Under the pieces are notes generated by a model. It was given only the letters and a program-made list of their open reading frames with translations, ran no database searches and was not told where the DNA came from. A stretch of DNA of 64,000 bases from Oscillospiraceae bacterium (GTDB lineage Bacteria; Bacillota; Clostridia; Oscillospirales; Oscillospiraceae), in NCBI GenBank assembly GCA_022800755.1, contig JAAWQX010000004.1:1-64000 (forward strand). The letters run 5' to 3'. Position numbers and translations under genes: made by a program. This document shows, piece after piece, positions 23,782-31,854 of the stretch. How positions within the stretch are numbered: position 1 is the first letter of the stretch; each line of letters opens with the position of its first letter.

Positions 23782-25086
23782 TCACTTATTCGGAATGAGC
23801 ACTTCTTTCCCGCCCATATACGGCCGCAGCACTTCCGGAATTTTCACCGACCCATCCGCCTGCAAATTATTCTCCAAAAACGCGATGAGCATCCGCGGCG
23901 GCGCGACGCAGGTATTGTTCAGCGTATGACACAGCCGCATTTTCCCGTCTTCGTCCTTATAGCGGATTTTCAGCCGCCGGGCCTGCGCATCGCCCAAATT
24001 CGAGCAGGAGCAAACCTCAAAATATTTCTGCTGCCGGGGAGACCAAGCCTCGATATCGCAGGACTTGACCTTCAAATCGGCCAGATCGCCGGAGCAGCAC
24101 TCCAACTGCCGCACGGGGATATCCATCGAGCGGAACAGCTCCACGGAGTACCGCCACATCTTCTCATACCAGTCCCGGGATTCCTCCGGCTTACACACCA
24201 CGATCATTTCCTGCTTTTCAAACTGATGGATGCGGTACACCCCCCGCTCCTCGATGCCATGCGCCCCTTTCTCCTTGCGGAAGCAGGGCGAATAAGACGT
24301 CAGCGTCTGGGGCAGGGACTCCACCGGCAAAATTTGATCGATAAACCGCCCGATCATGGAATGCTCCGACGTCCCGATCAGATACAAATCCTCCCCCTCG
24401 ATCTTATACATCATCGCGTCCATATCGGTCTGGGACATGACGCCCTCGACCACATTGCCGCGGATCATAAACGGCGGGATGCAGTAGGTAAAGCCCTTAT
24501 CGATCATAAAGTCGCGGCCATACGCCAGCACCGCCTCATGCAGCCGGGCGATATCCCCCAGCAGATAGTAGAACCCGTTGCCGGACACCCGCCCGGCGGC
24601 GTCCAGATCGATGCCGCCGAAAGATTCCATGATCTCAGTGTGATACGGAATGGGGAACTCCGGCACGACAGCCTCGCCGAAGCGCTCGACCTCCACATTG
24701 CAGCTGTCATCCGGCCCCAGCGGCACGGAATCGTCAATGATTTGCGGAATGACCAGCATAATTTTATGGAGTTTCCCGTCCAACTCGGTCTCCAGGGCCT
24801 CTAACTCCGCCAGCCGGTCGGCATCCTTTTTGACTTCCGCCTTGACGCGTTCAGCCTCTTCCAGCTTAGACGGGTCTTTTTTGGCCTGTCCCATGAGCAC
24901 ACCCACCTGCTTACTCAGCGCGTTCCGGGCGGTCCGCAATTCCTGCGCCTCCTGAATGGCCCCCCGCAGCGCCTTGTCCAGCTCGATGGCCTCGTCCACC
25001 AGGGGCAGCTTGGCGTCCTGATATTTTTTCCGGATATTTTCCCGAACCAGCTCCGGCGTTTCCCGCAGCAGTTTCATATCGATCAT
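23782..25086 (-). CDS. serS: Seryl-tRNA synthetase
   Basis: SerRS, 434 aa, class II, charges tRNA-Ser (and tRNA-Sec if present). An N-terminal antiparallel coiled-coil tRNA arm (about residues 28-100) is followed by the catalytic domain with motif 2 (FRKEKGAHGIEERGVYRIHQFEKQE) and motif 3 (APPRMLIAFLENN). The start at 25086 follows AAGGAG by 8 nt. The gap to parB is only 44 bp, too short for a T-box leader, so expression probably relies on read-through from the parAB transcript. Confidence 0.97.
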   Translation of the reverse strand: MIDMKLLRETPELVRENIRKKYQDAKLPLVDEAIELDKALRGAIQEAQELRTARNALSKQVGVLMGQAKKDPSKLEEAERVKAEVKKDADRLAELEALETELDGKLHKIMLVIPQIIDDSVPLGPDDSCNVEVERFGEAVVPEFPIPYHTEIMESFGGIDLDAAGRVSGNGFYYLLGDIARLHEAVLAYGRDFMIDKGFTYCIPPFMIRGNVVEGVMSQTDMDAMMYKIEGEDLYLIGTSEHSMIGRFIDQILPVESLPQTLTSYSPCFRKEKGAHGIEERGVYRIHQFEKQEMIVVCKPEESRDWYEKMWRYSVELFRSMDIPVRQLECCSGDLADLKVKSCDIEAWSPRQQKYFEVCSCSNLGDAQARRLKIRYKDEDGKMRLCHTLNNTCVAPPRMLIAFLENNLQADGSVKIPEVLRPYMGGKEVLIPNK

Positions 25087-25130
25087 AATAATTACTCCTT
25101 GTAATATTTATTTACTATAAGTATATAAGC

Positions 25131-26006
25131 TCAATTCCGCCGGGGCAATTTATTCCCGATGCCCGCCAGCGCGGCCATCAACGCCTCCCGGTCGTCGGCA
25201 TCAAAATAATCGATCTCGATCTTCCCGCCGTTTTTCCCCTCGGTCATACGCACCCGCCGTCCGAGACTGGCGGTCAACTGCTTCGCCGCCAGCGCCAGAT
25301 AATCGACCCCGGCGGGCTTCTGAGAGGACTCTTTCTTTTTCCCCAAACTCACCGCCAGCGCCTCGGTCTGCCGCACAGACATCCCTTTCGCCACGATCAT
25401 CCGGGCGGCCTCCACTTTCAGCACATCGTCCTCGATGGCCAGCAGCGCCCGGGCATGTCCGGCAGTCAGGTCGCCGGAGAGCAGCAGTTCGAGAACTTCC
25501 TGAGGCAAGGCCAGCAGCCGCATAGCGTTCGTGACCGCGGGCCGGGATTTCCCCACGCTTTGGGCGACTTCCTCCTGGGTCAAGCCGTGGTCCTCAATGA
25601 GAGACCGGTAACCCATGGCCTCTTCTACCGGGTTGAGGTCGGACCGCTGGAGATTTTCTACCAGCGCCAGTTCCGCGGCAAGGCGGTCGTCCGCCTCGAT
25701 GATATTCACCGGCACTTCCTCCAGCCCTGCCATCCGGGCGGCCCTCCAACGGCGCTCCCCGGCGATGATCTGATAATAGCCGCTGGGCAGCTTCCGTACA
25801 GTGATCGGCTGGATCATCCCGTGCTGCCGGATGGATTCGCTGAGTTCAAAGAGGGCTTCCTCGTCAAAATAAGACCTGGGCTGGTTCTGATTCGGCTCCA
25901 CCTTGGCGATGGGGAGGGACATTTGTTTACTTTCAGCCTCTGCGATAGCGTCGCCGCCCAGCAGTGCGCCCAGGCCGGTGCCGAGACCTTTTTTACTGCT
26001 TGCCAT
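25131..26006 (-). CDS. parB: Chromosome partition protein ParB (Spo0J)
   Basis: ParB/Spo0J, 291 aa, a CTPase clamp that loads at parS and organises the origin region. N-terminal Lys-rich ParA-stimulating peptide ([17 protein letters not shown]), CTP-binding ParB motif ([12 protein letters not shown]), helix-turn-helix ([27 protein letters not shown]) and a C-terminal dimerisation domain. It sits 1 bp after parA. Likely parS sites lie just upstream of parA. Confidence 0.97.
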   Translation of the reverse strand: MASSKKGLGTGLGALLGGDAIAEAESKQMSLPIAKVEPNQNQPRSYFDEEALFELSESIRQHGMIQPITVRKLPSGYYQIIAGERRWRAARMAGLEEVPVNIIEADDRLAAELALVENLQRSDLNPVEEAMGYRSLIEDHGLTQEEVAQSVGKSRPAVTNAMRLLALPQEVLELLLSGDLTAGHARALLAIEDDVLKVEAARMIVAKGMSVRQTEALAVSLGKKKESSQKPAGVDYLALAAKQLTASLGRRVRMTEGKNGGKIEIDYFDADDREALMAALAGIGNKLPRRN

Positions 26007-26007
26007 A

Positions 26008-26769
26008 TTATACCCCCTCGATTTGCTTGACCAACTCTGTTGCCAGCTTCAAATAAGCGCTTGAACCCTTGGAAATGCGGTCGTAAGCGATGACCGGCTT
26101 GCCGTGGCTGGGCGCTTCAGCGATGCGGATATTCCGGGGAATGATGGTTTTATACACCTTATTCCCGAAATACCGGCGAATTTCCCCGGCCACCTGTTCG
26201 GAAAAGTTCGTCCGGGAATCGTACATGGTCAGCACAATGCCTTGAATTTCCAGCTTAGGATTGATGCGGGAATTGATCATTTTAATGGTCGTGGTCAAGT
26301 CCGCGATGCCCTCCAGGGCGTAATATTCGCACTGCACCGGCACCAAAACGCTGTCCGCCGCGGCCAAAGCGTTCACCGTGAGCAGCTCCAAAGACGGCGG
26401 GCAGTCAATGAGAATGTAGTCATAAATCTCCCGCAGCGGCTCCAGCGCGCCTTTCAGCACATATTCCCGATCCTCCATGTCTACCAATTCCACCGTAGCG
26501 CCGGATAAATCCTTATTGGTCGGGAGCACATCCCCGTATTTTGTCTGGATCACGCAGTCCCGGGAGGGTACGCCCTGGGTCATGATGTGGTACATATTCG
26601 GCGTTCTGGACTTGTCCACGCCCATGCCGGACGTGGCGTTGCCCTGAGCATCGCAGTCCACCAAAAGCACTCTGCGCCCCCGCTTTTTCAGCCCGCAGGC
26701 GAGATTGACGCAGGTGCTTGTTTTTCCCACGCCGCCCTTTTGGTTCGCGATGGCAATGATTTTTGCCAT
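26008..26769 (-). CDS. parA: Chromosome partition ATPase ParA (Soj)
   Basis: ParA/Soj, 253 aa, a deviant Walker ATPase that works with ParB in origin segregation and can modulate DnaA. Walker A' is KGGVGKTST (N-terminal MAKIIAIANQ), with IDCPPSLELLTVNAL as the Walker B region and VLTMYDSRTNFSEQV. The start at 26769 (GAGGTG upstream) gives the standard N-terminus; the longer frame would add 20 residues across the leader. Confidence 0.97.
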   Translation of the reverse strand: MAKIIAIANQKGGVGKTSTCVNLACGLKKRGRRVLLVDCDAQGNATSGMGVDKSRTPNMYHIMTQGVPSRDCVIQTKYGDVLPTNKDLSGATVELVDMEDREYVLKGALEPLREIYDYILIDCPPSLELLTVNALAAADSVLVPVQCEYYALEGIADLTTTIKMINSRINPKLEIQGIVLTMYDSRTNFSEQVAGEIRRYFGNKVYKTIIPRNIRIAEAPSHGKPVIAYDRISKGSSAYLKLATELVKQIEGV

Positions 26770-26800
26770 ATCGCACCTCACTTTTATGTAATGTAGGGAT

Positions 26801-26829
26801 ATTATAGCAAGGTGCGTACCATTTTTCAA
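26801..26829 (-). promoter_or_regulatory. SigmaA promoter of parA-parB-serS
   Basis: On the minus strand TTGAAA, a 17-nt spacer and TATAAT (plus-strand 26801-26806). parS site 1 lies 23 bp upstream of its -35, so ParB bound there could affect its own promoter. Confidence 0.8.
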
Positions 26830-26840
26830 GGGGATTTATA

Positions 26841-26871
26841 GGAATGTTTCACGTTTCACGTGAAACATTCC
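26841..26871. promoter_or_regulatory. parS-like site 1 inside a larger palindrome
   Basis: CGTTTCACGTGAAACA (26852-26867) differs from the Bacillus parS consensus TGTTNCACGTGAAACA at one base. It is nested in a longer perfect dyad: 13-bp arms GGAATGTTTCACG (26841-26853) and its complement (26859-26871) around 5 bp. Confidence 0.88.
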
Positions 26872-26897
26872 CCGCTAAAACGAAACGCACCCATAAA

Positions 26898-26913
26898 TGT
26901 TTCACATGAAACA
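26898..26913. promoter_or_regulatory. parS-like site 2
   Basis: TGTTTCACATGAAACA, one mismatch to the parS consensus (the central CG is CA). It directly abuts the gpr stop codon. Confidence 0.8.
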
Positions 26914-27795
26914 TTAGGAGACAAACATATCAATGTCCCCAATGGTCAGGCCATCGTGGAGGGCGAAATTGATAGAATAGCCCAGCAGCTTGGCAGCATC
27001 GGAAACAAAGGAATCAATGTCCCGGGGGGTGACGATCATTTCGGCGCTGGGCGCATCCTCGGGCGGCTGTCCGCCGGTGAGGTCATAGGCGAGGGTCGCC
27101 GCATCTACTACCGTGGGTACGCCCAAGGCGATGACGGGAACGCCTAAGGTCTCACGGTTCAGGGCATAGCGGTGGTTGCCCACGCCGGAGCCGGGGGAAA
27201 TGCCTGTATCGCAAATCTGGATGGTGCGGCACAGGCGGGACATGGACCGGGAGGCTAAAGCATCCACCGCGATGACCGCGTCCGGCTGGACTGTATCCGC
27301 GGCGGCGGCGACCAGGGACGCGCTTTCAATGCCCGTGGTACCCAACACGCCGGGGCAGACGACTGATACCGTGCGGAAGGCTTCAAAGGTGTCCGGCATC
27401 CGCTCTTTCAGGTGCCGGGTGACCATGACTTGCCCCGCGCATTTGGGACCGACGGCGTCCGGGGTGATGGCAGGATTTCCCAGGCAGGCGATGAGCACGG
27501 TGCTGTCCGGTCGGAGGGAAAGCATGTCCCGAAGCTGACGGCCCAATTCCTGGGCGGTATCCTCAAAAGCGTCGTCATTCCGGCGGAGAAAACGGTCGAT
27601 CTCTGCGGTCACATAGCGGCCAATTGGTTTACATAACTTGTCAGCACCCTCCTGGGAAGTGATGTCCATTACGTCTATATGCACGCCGTTTTGGGTGTGG
27701 TCGGAAAAGCGCACGCCGGGAATCTGCTTCGCGTCGGGGGCGGCAATTTGCCGGGCTTCCAGGGCCAGGTCCGTGTGAAGATTGCTGTGGGTCAT
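26914..27795 (-). CDS. gpr: Spore germination protease GPR
   Basis: GPR, 293 aa, the aspartic-type protease that degrades small acid-soluble spore proteins at germination. Its zymogen N-terminus (MTHSNLHTDLALEA) and core segments (LIACLGNPAITPDAVGPKC, VCPGVLGTTGIES, VIAVDALASRS, ICDTGISPGSGVGNHR, LGVPTVVDA) are typical. The start at 27795 has GGAGGT upstream. A forespore-type promoter lies 36 bp upstream. It is evidence that the organism forms spores. Confidence 0.95.
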   Translation of the reverse strand: MTHSNLHTDLALEARQIAAPDAKQIPGVRFSDHTQNGVHIDVMDITSQEGADKLCKPIGRYVTAEIDRFLRRNDDAFEDTAQELGRQLRDMLSLRPDSTVLIACLGNPAITPDAVGPKCAGQVMVTRHLKERMPDTFEAFRTVSVVCPGVLGTTGIESASLVAAAADTVQPDAVIAVDALASRSMSRLCRTIQICDTGISPGSGVGNHRYALNRETLGVPVIALGVPTVVDAATLAYDLTGGQPPEDAPSAEMIVTPRDIDSFVSDAAKLLGYSINFALHDGLTIGDIDMFVS

Positions 27796-27830
27796 GGGAA
27801 AATACCTCCAAAAGAACAAGATGTTGTGTC

Positions 27831-27859
27831 TATTTTTCCCGGCGACCACAACCCTATTC
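27831..27859 (-). promoter_or_regulatory. Forespore (SigmaF/SigmaG-type) promoter of gpr
   Basis: On the minus strand GAATA, 14 nt, then GGGAAAAATA, which fits the SigmaF -10 pattern GGNRANAHTR at every position and the SigmaG -35 pattern GHATR. gpr is SigmaF/G-controlled in Bacillus. The spacer is about 1 nt shorter than the Bacillus norm. Confidence 0.6.
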
Positions 27860-27886
27860 AAAAAGGAAAAAAAGTTGAAAAAATGC

Positions 27887-27915
27887 TTGATTTTCCGGGG
27901 TTTGGCTGATATAAT
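27887..27915 (+). promoter_or_regulatory. SigmaA promoter of rpsT
   Basis: TTGATT at 27887-27892, a 17-nt spacer and TATAAT at 27910-27915, with a leader of about 45 nt before rpsT. Confidence 0.8.
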
Positions 27916-27968
27916 AGACTTCCGCGAGCCTTGGGGCTTGCAATCATATAGGAGGAGGTGGCAAAAGT

Positions 27969-28232
27969 ATGCCCAACATTAAGTCTCAGATCAAGAGAGA
28001 CGCGAAGAACAAGGCCCAGCAGGCCAAGAACAAGGCGGAGAAGTCCGCGATGAAAACGGCCCTGAAAAAGTTCGACGCTGCTGTTGCCGCAGGCGATAAA
28101 GACGCTGCCGCAACTACCTATAAAGTGGCTGTCAGCGCCGTGGACCGTGCCGCAGGCAAGAACCTGATCCACAAGAATAACGCCGCGCACAAAAAGTCCG
28201 CGCTGGACAAGAAGCTGAATACGCTGGCCTGA
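27969..28232 (+). CDS. rpsT: 30S ribosomal protein S20
   Basis: S20, 87 aa, a helical-bundle protein of the small subunit. The Lys/Ala-rich sequence MPNIKSQIKRDAKNKAQQAKNKAEKSAMKTALKKFD and the C-terminal IHKNNAAHKKSALDKKLNTL are typical. A very strong GGAGGAGG ribosome-binding site precedes it. It is monocistronic, ending in a terminator. S20 often autoregulates, but no specific site is recognised here. Confidence 0.97.
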   Translation: MPNIKSQIKRDAKNKAQQAKNKAEKSAMKTALKKFDAAVAAGDKDAAATTYKVAVSAVDRAAGKNLIHKNNAAHKKSALDKKLNTLA

Positions 28233-28249
28233 GTTTTGGCCGTAGCGAT

Positions 28250-28293
28250 AGAACCGCCGGAGGACAAAGGGTCCCCCGGCGGTTCTGCTTTTT
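28250..28293 (+). terminator. Terminator after rpsT
   Basis: Perfect 11-bp arms AGAACCGCCGG (28250-28260) and its complement (28276-28286), with extra GGAC/GTCC pairing in the loop, then TTTTT at 28289-28293. Confidence 0.9.
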
Positions 28294-28319
28294 GAAATTA
28301 TTGGGAAGGATGGGTGTGG

Positions 28320-28889
28320 ATGGAACTGTCAAATGTGCTGGCCGTGAGGAACCGGGCGGAGTTCCGGGAATGGCTCGCGGCAAACCATGACAGGGAAAAG
28401 GAATGCTGGGCCGTGGTAAAGCGGGGACGGCCGAAGGATGAGGACACCTTTTGGTATCTGGACGCGGTGGAAGAGGCGCTGTGCTTCGGGTGGATCGACA
28501 GCACCATTAAGAAGCTGGAGTCCGGCGAGGCCATCCAGCGGTTTTCGCCCCGGCGCAAAGGAAGCGCCTGGACGGAACTGAACAAGGAGCGCTGCCGCAG
28601 GCTGGAGCGGCTTGGTCTGATGACCGATGCGGGCCGGGCGGTGCTGCCGGACCTGTCGGACGCGGGCTTCACCGTGGATGAGCGCATTTGGGCCGCTCTC
28701 CGGGAGGACCCCCAGGTGTGGGAACGGTTCCAGGCGTTTCCGGGCTTGTATCAGCGGGTGCGGCTGGACGGGGTCCAGCGCAGTATGGGGCACCCGGAGA
28801 TTTTTGAAAACCGGCTGGGAAAGCTCATTGAAAATACCCGGGCGGGCGTTTTGTACGGCGATTGGAACGATTACGGGCGGCTGCTTTGA
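28320..28889 (+). CDS. YdeI/OmdA-family protein
   Basis: A 189-aa protein of the YdeI/OmpD-associated (bacteriocin-protection-like) family. Landmarks are FREWLAANHDREKECWAVVKRG, FWYLDAVEEALCFGWIDSTIKKL, QRFSPRRKGSAWTELNKERCRRLE and the C-terminal IENTRAG. The molecular role of this family is poorly known; some members affect tolerance to antimicrobial peptides. The ATG at 28320 is preferred over the GTG two codons upstream because GGGAAGGA is spaced 9 nt from it. It stands alone between two terminators. Confidence 0.82.
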   Translation: MELSNVLAVRNRAEFREWLAANHDREKECWAVVKRGRPKDEDTFWYLDAVEEALCFGWIDSTIKKLESGEAIQRFSPRRKGSAWTELNKERCRRLERLGLMTDAGRAVLPDLSDAGFTVDERIWAALREDPQVWERFQAFPGLYQRVRLDGVQRSMGHPEIFENRLGKLIENTRAGVLYGDWNDYGRLL

Positions 28890-28896
28890 CGGAAAA

Positions 28897-28923
28897 ACCC
28901 CCGCGCAGATTCTGCGCGGGGGT
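28897..28923. terminator. Bidirectional terminator (YdeI-like / SH3 protein)
   Basis: Perfect 13-bp arms ACCCCCGCGCAGA (28897-28909) and its complement (28911-28923); an A-run lies to the left and a T-rich stretch to the right. It is shared by convergent genes. Confidence 0.88.
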
Positions 28924-28935
28924 CTCGTTTTCGGT

Positions 28936-29535
28936 TTACTTTTTGGTCACGAAGCTGGATTTCACCCAGCCGTAGGCGTTGTCCTTGTAGGAAATCAGAA
29001 GCCAGTCGTCATCTTCGGCGTAGGCCGTGACAGTGCTGTTCTGATTGATGGACGCCAGGGCTTTATACGTTGTGCCCGGGCCGCTGCGGACGTTCAGACC
29101 CTTCACCGATACCGTGTAATCCACGCCGGCGTCAAAAAAGCTGGTGGGCTTGACCGCCAGGTCCTTGTTGTTGCTCAAATCGATGAGGGCGTTGCCGCCG
29201 GAGGGCTGGTTCGCGTCGGGATTATCCGGGTCGTTCACCGGCGGGACCATCAGTTCCAGCTGCTCCTGGGCATCCTGAAGCTGCTGGGTCAGGCTGGTGA
29301 TCTGCTGTTCGTAGTCCGCCCGCTCCGTGTCGATCTGGGCCAGCTGGGCCTGGGCTTTTTTCAGTTCGTCGGACAGCGCGTCGTTGCGCTCCCGGAAGGA
29401 GTCCACACTGCTTTTTGCGTTATAGAACAGCAGCCCCATGGCTACCGCCGCCACCACCGCGATGATGGTGATGATGATAAGGACGACCTTCAGCACTGTG
29501 CCGGACCGTCTCGGTTCATCCATATAATCGTTCAA
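28936..29535 (-). CDS. Membrane-anchored SH3b-domain protein with coiled coil
   Basis: A 199-aa protein with a short cytoplasmic N-terminus, one membrane segment (about residues 14-38), a heptad-rich coiled coil (about 42-95), a Pro/Asp/Asn linker and a C-terminal bacterial SH3 domain (YTVSVKGLNVRSGPGTTYKALASINQNSTV to DDDWLLISYKDNAYGWVKSSFV). SH3b domains bind cell-wall peptides, so a wall-sensing or wall-anchoring role outside the membrane is likely. A TTG start at 29535 fits GGGGGA with a 5-nt gap; ATG at 29523 (MDEPRR) is the alternative. It is not linked to a specific operon. Confidence 0.75.
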   Translation of the reverse strand: MNDYMDEPRRSGTVLKVVLIIITIIAVVAAVAMGLLFYNAKSSVDSFRERNDALSDELKKAQAQLAQIDTERADYEQQITSLTQQLQDAQEQLELMVPPVNDPDNPDANQPSGGNALIDLSNNKDLAVKPTSFFDAGVDYTVSVKGLNVRSGPGTTYKALASINQNSTVTAYAEDDDWLLISYKDNAYGWVKSSFVTKK

Positions 29536-29569
29536 ATCAATCCCCCGTTTACATAATCAAGATATAAAA

Positions 29570-29598
29570 TGTATAACACACCCCGGGCGGAATGTCAA
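29570..29598 (-). promoter_or_regulatory. SigmaA promoter of the SH3-domain gene
   Basis: On the minus strand TTGACA, a 17-nt spacer and TATACA (plus-strand 29570-29575), 35 bp upstream of the TTG start. The rest of the 29536-29788 gap holds the opposite promoter and otherwise nothing recognisable. Confidence 0.8.
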
Positions 29599-29725
29599 CC
29601 GAAAAACCGTGAATTCTGCGGAATTCTGTCGAAACCCTCCGGCGGTGGGGCGGGCGGGACGCTTGTACTGCCGTGGGTTCTGGGAAGTGGGGGAGGAAGA
29701 ATGTGGCAGAGGGTGAAGTCGGGGC

Positions 29726-29754
29726 TTGAGGTTTTGGGGCGGGTATGATATAAT
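29726..29754 (+). promoter_or_regulatory. SigmaA promoter of the FMN enzyme-HAD operon
   Basis: TTGAGG at 29726-29731, a 17-nt spacer and TATAAT at 29749-29754, 35 bp before the start codon. Confidence 0.7.
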
Positions 29755-29788
29755 TCCTTTATTCTGGATATACTTGGAGGACCCCCCT

Positions 29789-30820
29789 ATGACTTATGAT
29801 GAAGTCCTGGCCGCGGCCCGGGAAAAAAGTTCCAAATGTAAGGTCTGCCCCGTGTGCAATGGGCTGGCGTGCAAGGGTATGGTGCCCGGCCCCGGCGCGA
29901 AGGGCGACGGGAAGTCGTTTACCAATTGCGTGGAATATCTGCGGAACATCGATATTATGATGGACCCGGTGTTCGATAATTCCGCCGGGCAGGACGGCGG
30001 TGTGGAGCTGTTCGGCAGAAGGCTGTCCATGCCCGTGATGGGCGCGCCCTGCGGCGGCGCGGGGATGAATTTCGGCTGTGCGGATGTGTCGGAGTATCAG
30101 TTCACCGAGGCGCAGGTCATGGGCGCTTTGCAGGCGGGGACTATCGCGTTTACGCCGGACGCGCCCCAGGATGAGATGTATCTCAACGGTATCGAACTGA
30201 CGCAGAAGGCCGGGGGCATGGCGGTGCCGACCATCAAACCTTGGGCGAATGATAAGATTTTGCGCCATATCCGTCTGGCGGAGGACGCTGGGGCGGTAGC
30301 AGTGTGCTGTGATGTGGACAGCGCGGGGCTCATTAACCTCAAGCTGCTGGGTAAGCCTGTGGACCCGAAGAGCGCTAAGGACTTGGAAACGCTGATTTCC
30401 GCCACGAAGCTGCCCTTTATCGTCAAGGGCATCGTTACGGTGCGGGCGGCGAAGATCGCCGCGGAACTGGGGGCTTACGGCGTGGTTATCTCCACCCATG
30501 GCGGGCGGATCATCCCGGACGCTCCGGCGACTGCCAGCGTCATTGAGGAAATTCGGGACGCGGTGGGCGGTCAGTTGAAGATCTTCGTGGACGGCGGCAT
30601 CCGCTCCGGCGGAGATGTTTATAAGTGCCTTGCATTAGGTGCGGACGCAGTGCTCATCGGCCGTCCTGTGTGCCACGCGGCCATCGGCGGCGGCGCGGAG
30701 GGCGTCGGGTTGTATTTTGAGAAGATTAAGGGCGAATTGTTCGACAATATGCTCATTACCGGGTGCAATACCGTGCAGCAGATCACCCGGGACAAAATTC
30801 GGAACAGGAATTCATACTAA
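29789..30820 (+). CDS. FMN-dependent alpha-hydroxy-acid dehydrogenase family protein
   Basis: A 343-aa TIM-barrel flavoprotein of the LldD/glycolate-oxidase superfamily, expected to oxidise a 2-hydroxyacid. The catalytic His (about 237) is in VVISTHGGR, with KG of IVKGIVT, the FMN-phosphate loop VDGGIRSGGDV and IGRP. Unusually, the N-terminus carries four closely spaced cysteines (C17-x2-C20-x2-C23-x4-C28), a pattern that could hold an iron-sulfur cluster. The start at 29789 follows TTGGAGG by 8 nt. The next gene starts immediately after the stop, so a two-gene operon with a HAD phosphatase is likely. Substrate unknown. Confidence 0.8.
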   Translation: MTYDEVLAAAREKSSKCKVCPVCNGLACKGMVPGPGAKGDGKSFTNCVEYLRNIDIMMDPVFDNSAGQDGGVELFGRRLSMPVMGAPCGGAGMNFGCADVSEYQFTEAQVMGALQAGTIAFTPDAPQDEMYLNGIELTQKAGGMAVPTIKPWANDKILRHIRLAEDAGAVAVCCDVDSAGLINLKLLGKPVDPKSAKDLETLISATKLPFIVKGIVTVRAAKIAAELGAYGVVISTHGGRIIPDAPATASVIEEIRDAVGGQLKIFVDGGIRSGGDVYKCLALGADAVLIGRPVCHAAIGGGAEGVGLYFEKIKGELFDNMLITGCNTVQQITRDKIRNRNSY

Positions 30821-31525
30821 ATGAAAAAAGCGATTTTATTCGATCTGGACGGCACCCTGCTGCCCATGGACCAAACAGAATTTACCAACGGATATTTTAA
30901 GCTTCTGGCCGCAAAAATGGCCCCCCACGGCTACGACCCCAAGCAATTGGTGGACGCGCTGTGGCAGGGCGTGGGCGCTATGGTGAAAAATGACGGCGGC
31001 GCGGCGAATACCGAGCGGTTCTGGGCGGTGTTCGACCGGGCGATGGGGAAAAACTGCCGGGCGGACGAGCCGGTGTTCGACGGATTTTACCGGGCTGAAT
31101 TTCAGCAGACGGTGGCGTTCACGCAGCCGTCGCCGCTGTCGGCGGAGCTGGTGCGGGTGGCCCGGGAAAAGGCCGAGCGGGTCATTCTGGCCACGAACCC
31201 CATCTTTCCCCGGTGCGGACAGGTGACCCGGCTGGGCTTTGTGGGGCTGTCCGACCGGGACTTTGACTGGGTGACGGATTATGAGAATTCCCGGTTCTGC
31301 AAGCCGAATCCCGCGTATTATCAAGATATTCTGGCGCGCTTCGGCCTGAAGCCGGAGGAGTGCCTCATGCTCGGCAACGATGTGGAAGAGGACATCCTCC
31401 CCGCCGCGGGGCTGGGGCTGGAGACCTTTTTGGTCACGGATTGCCTCATCAATCCGGAAAACAAGCCCGTTCCCGGGCCGTCCGGCTCAAAGGCCGAAGC
31501 GCTGGCGTTTTTGCTGGGCTTATGA
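30821..31525 (+). CDS. HAD-superfamily hydrolase
   Basis: A 234-aa haloacid-dehalogenase-type phosphatase. Motif I is FDLDGTLLPMDQTEF at the N-terminus, motif II is ILATNPIFPR, and motif IV is MLGNDVEEDILPAAGLGLETFLVTDC. A helical cap lies between motifs I and II. The ATG directly abuts the stop of the FMN enzyme. The substrate is unknown; a small phosphorylated metabolite is likely. Its last codons overlap the end of the convergent DUF6809-like gene by 6 bp. Confidence 0.85.
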   Translation: MKKAILFDLDGTLLPMDQTEFTNGYFKLLAAKMAPHGYDPKQLVDALWQGVGAMVKNDGGAANTERFWAVFDRAMGKNCRADEPVFDGFYRAEFQQTVAFTQPSPLSAELVRVAREKAERVILATNPIFPRCGQVTRLGFVGLSDRDFDWVTDYENSRFCKPNPAYYQDILARFGLKPEECLMLGNDVEEDILPAAGLGLETFLVTDCLINPENKPVPGPSGSKAEALAFLLGL

Positions 31526-31792
31526 TGGGAAGTCTGTGACCTCCTGCATGATGCGGGCGCCCATGCAGAAGCCGGCGTGAAAATACGCCTTTGTTTCGCT
31601 GCTGGTGATATCCAGCGACTGTTGAAGCAGGGCCTCAAATTGCTTTGCCTGACTTTCGTCCAGGCTTTGCTGGAAGAGGTCGATGGCATCCGCGTGCCGG
31701 GTGGAAAGCTGCTGGTATTCCTTGGAATTTTGCAGCAGATGGATGGGGGAGAGGTTTTCGTAGTACAACTCGTCGATCACACTGTAATTCAT
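31520..31792 (-). CDS. DUF6809-like small protein (copy 1)
   Basis: A 90-aa helical protein (MNYSVIDELYYENLSPI, then a long amphipathic helix, then YFHAGFCMGARIMQEV). It resembles the DUF6809 family found in Clostridia and their mobile elements. Function is not known. The start at 31792 has GGAGGA upstream; the longer frame adds 20 residues across the leader. A second family member is at 48091. It has its own perfect promoter and is convergent with the HAD gene. Confidence 0.7.
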   Translation of the reverse strand: MNYSVIDELYYENLSPIHLLQNSKEYQQLSTRHADAIDLFQQSLDESQAKQFEALLQQSLDITSSETKAYFHAGFCMGARIMQEVTDFPS

Positions 31793-31854
31793 AGTGCTCC
31801 TCCATGTCTCCATGCGTGAAATGCATGGCCCGAATATTTGCGGGTGATACATTT

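Noticed and set aside
25087-25130. T-box riboswitch before serS
   Set aside because: Only 44 bp separate parB and serS, far too short for a T-box leader, and no T-box sequence is present.
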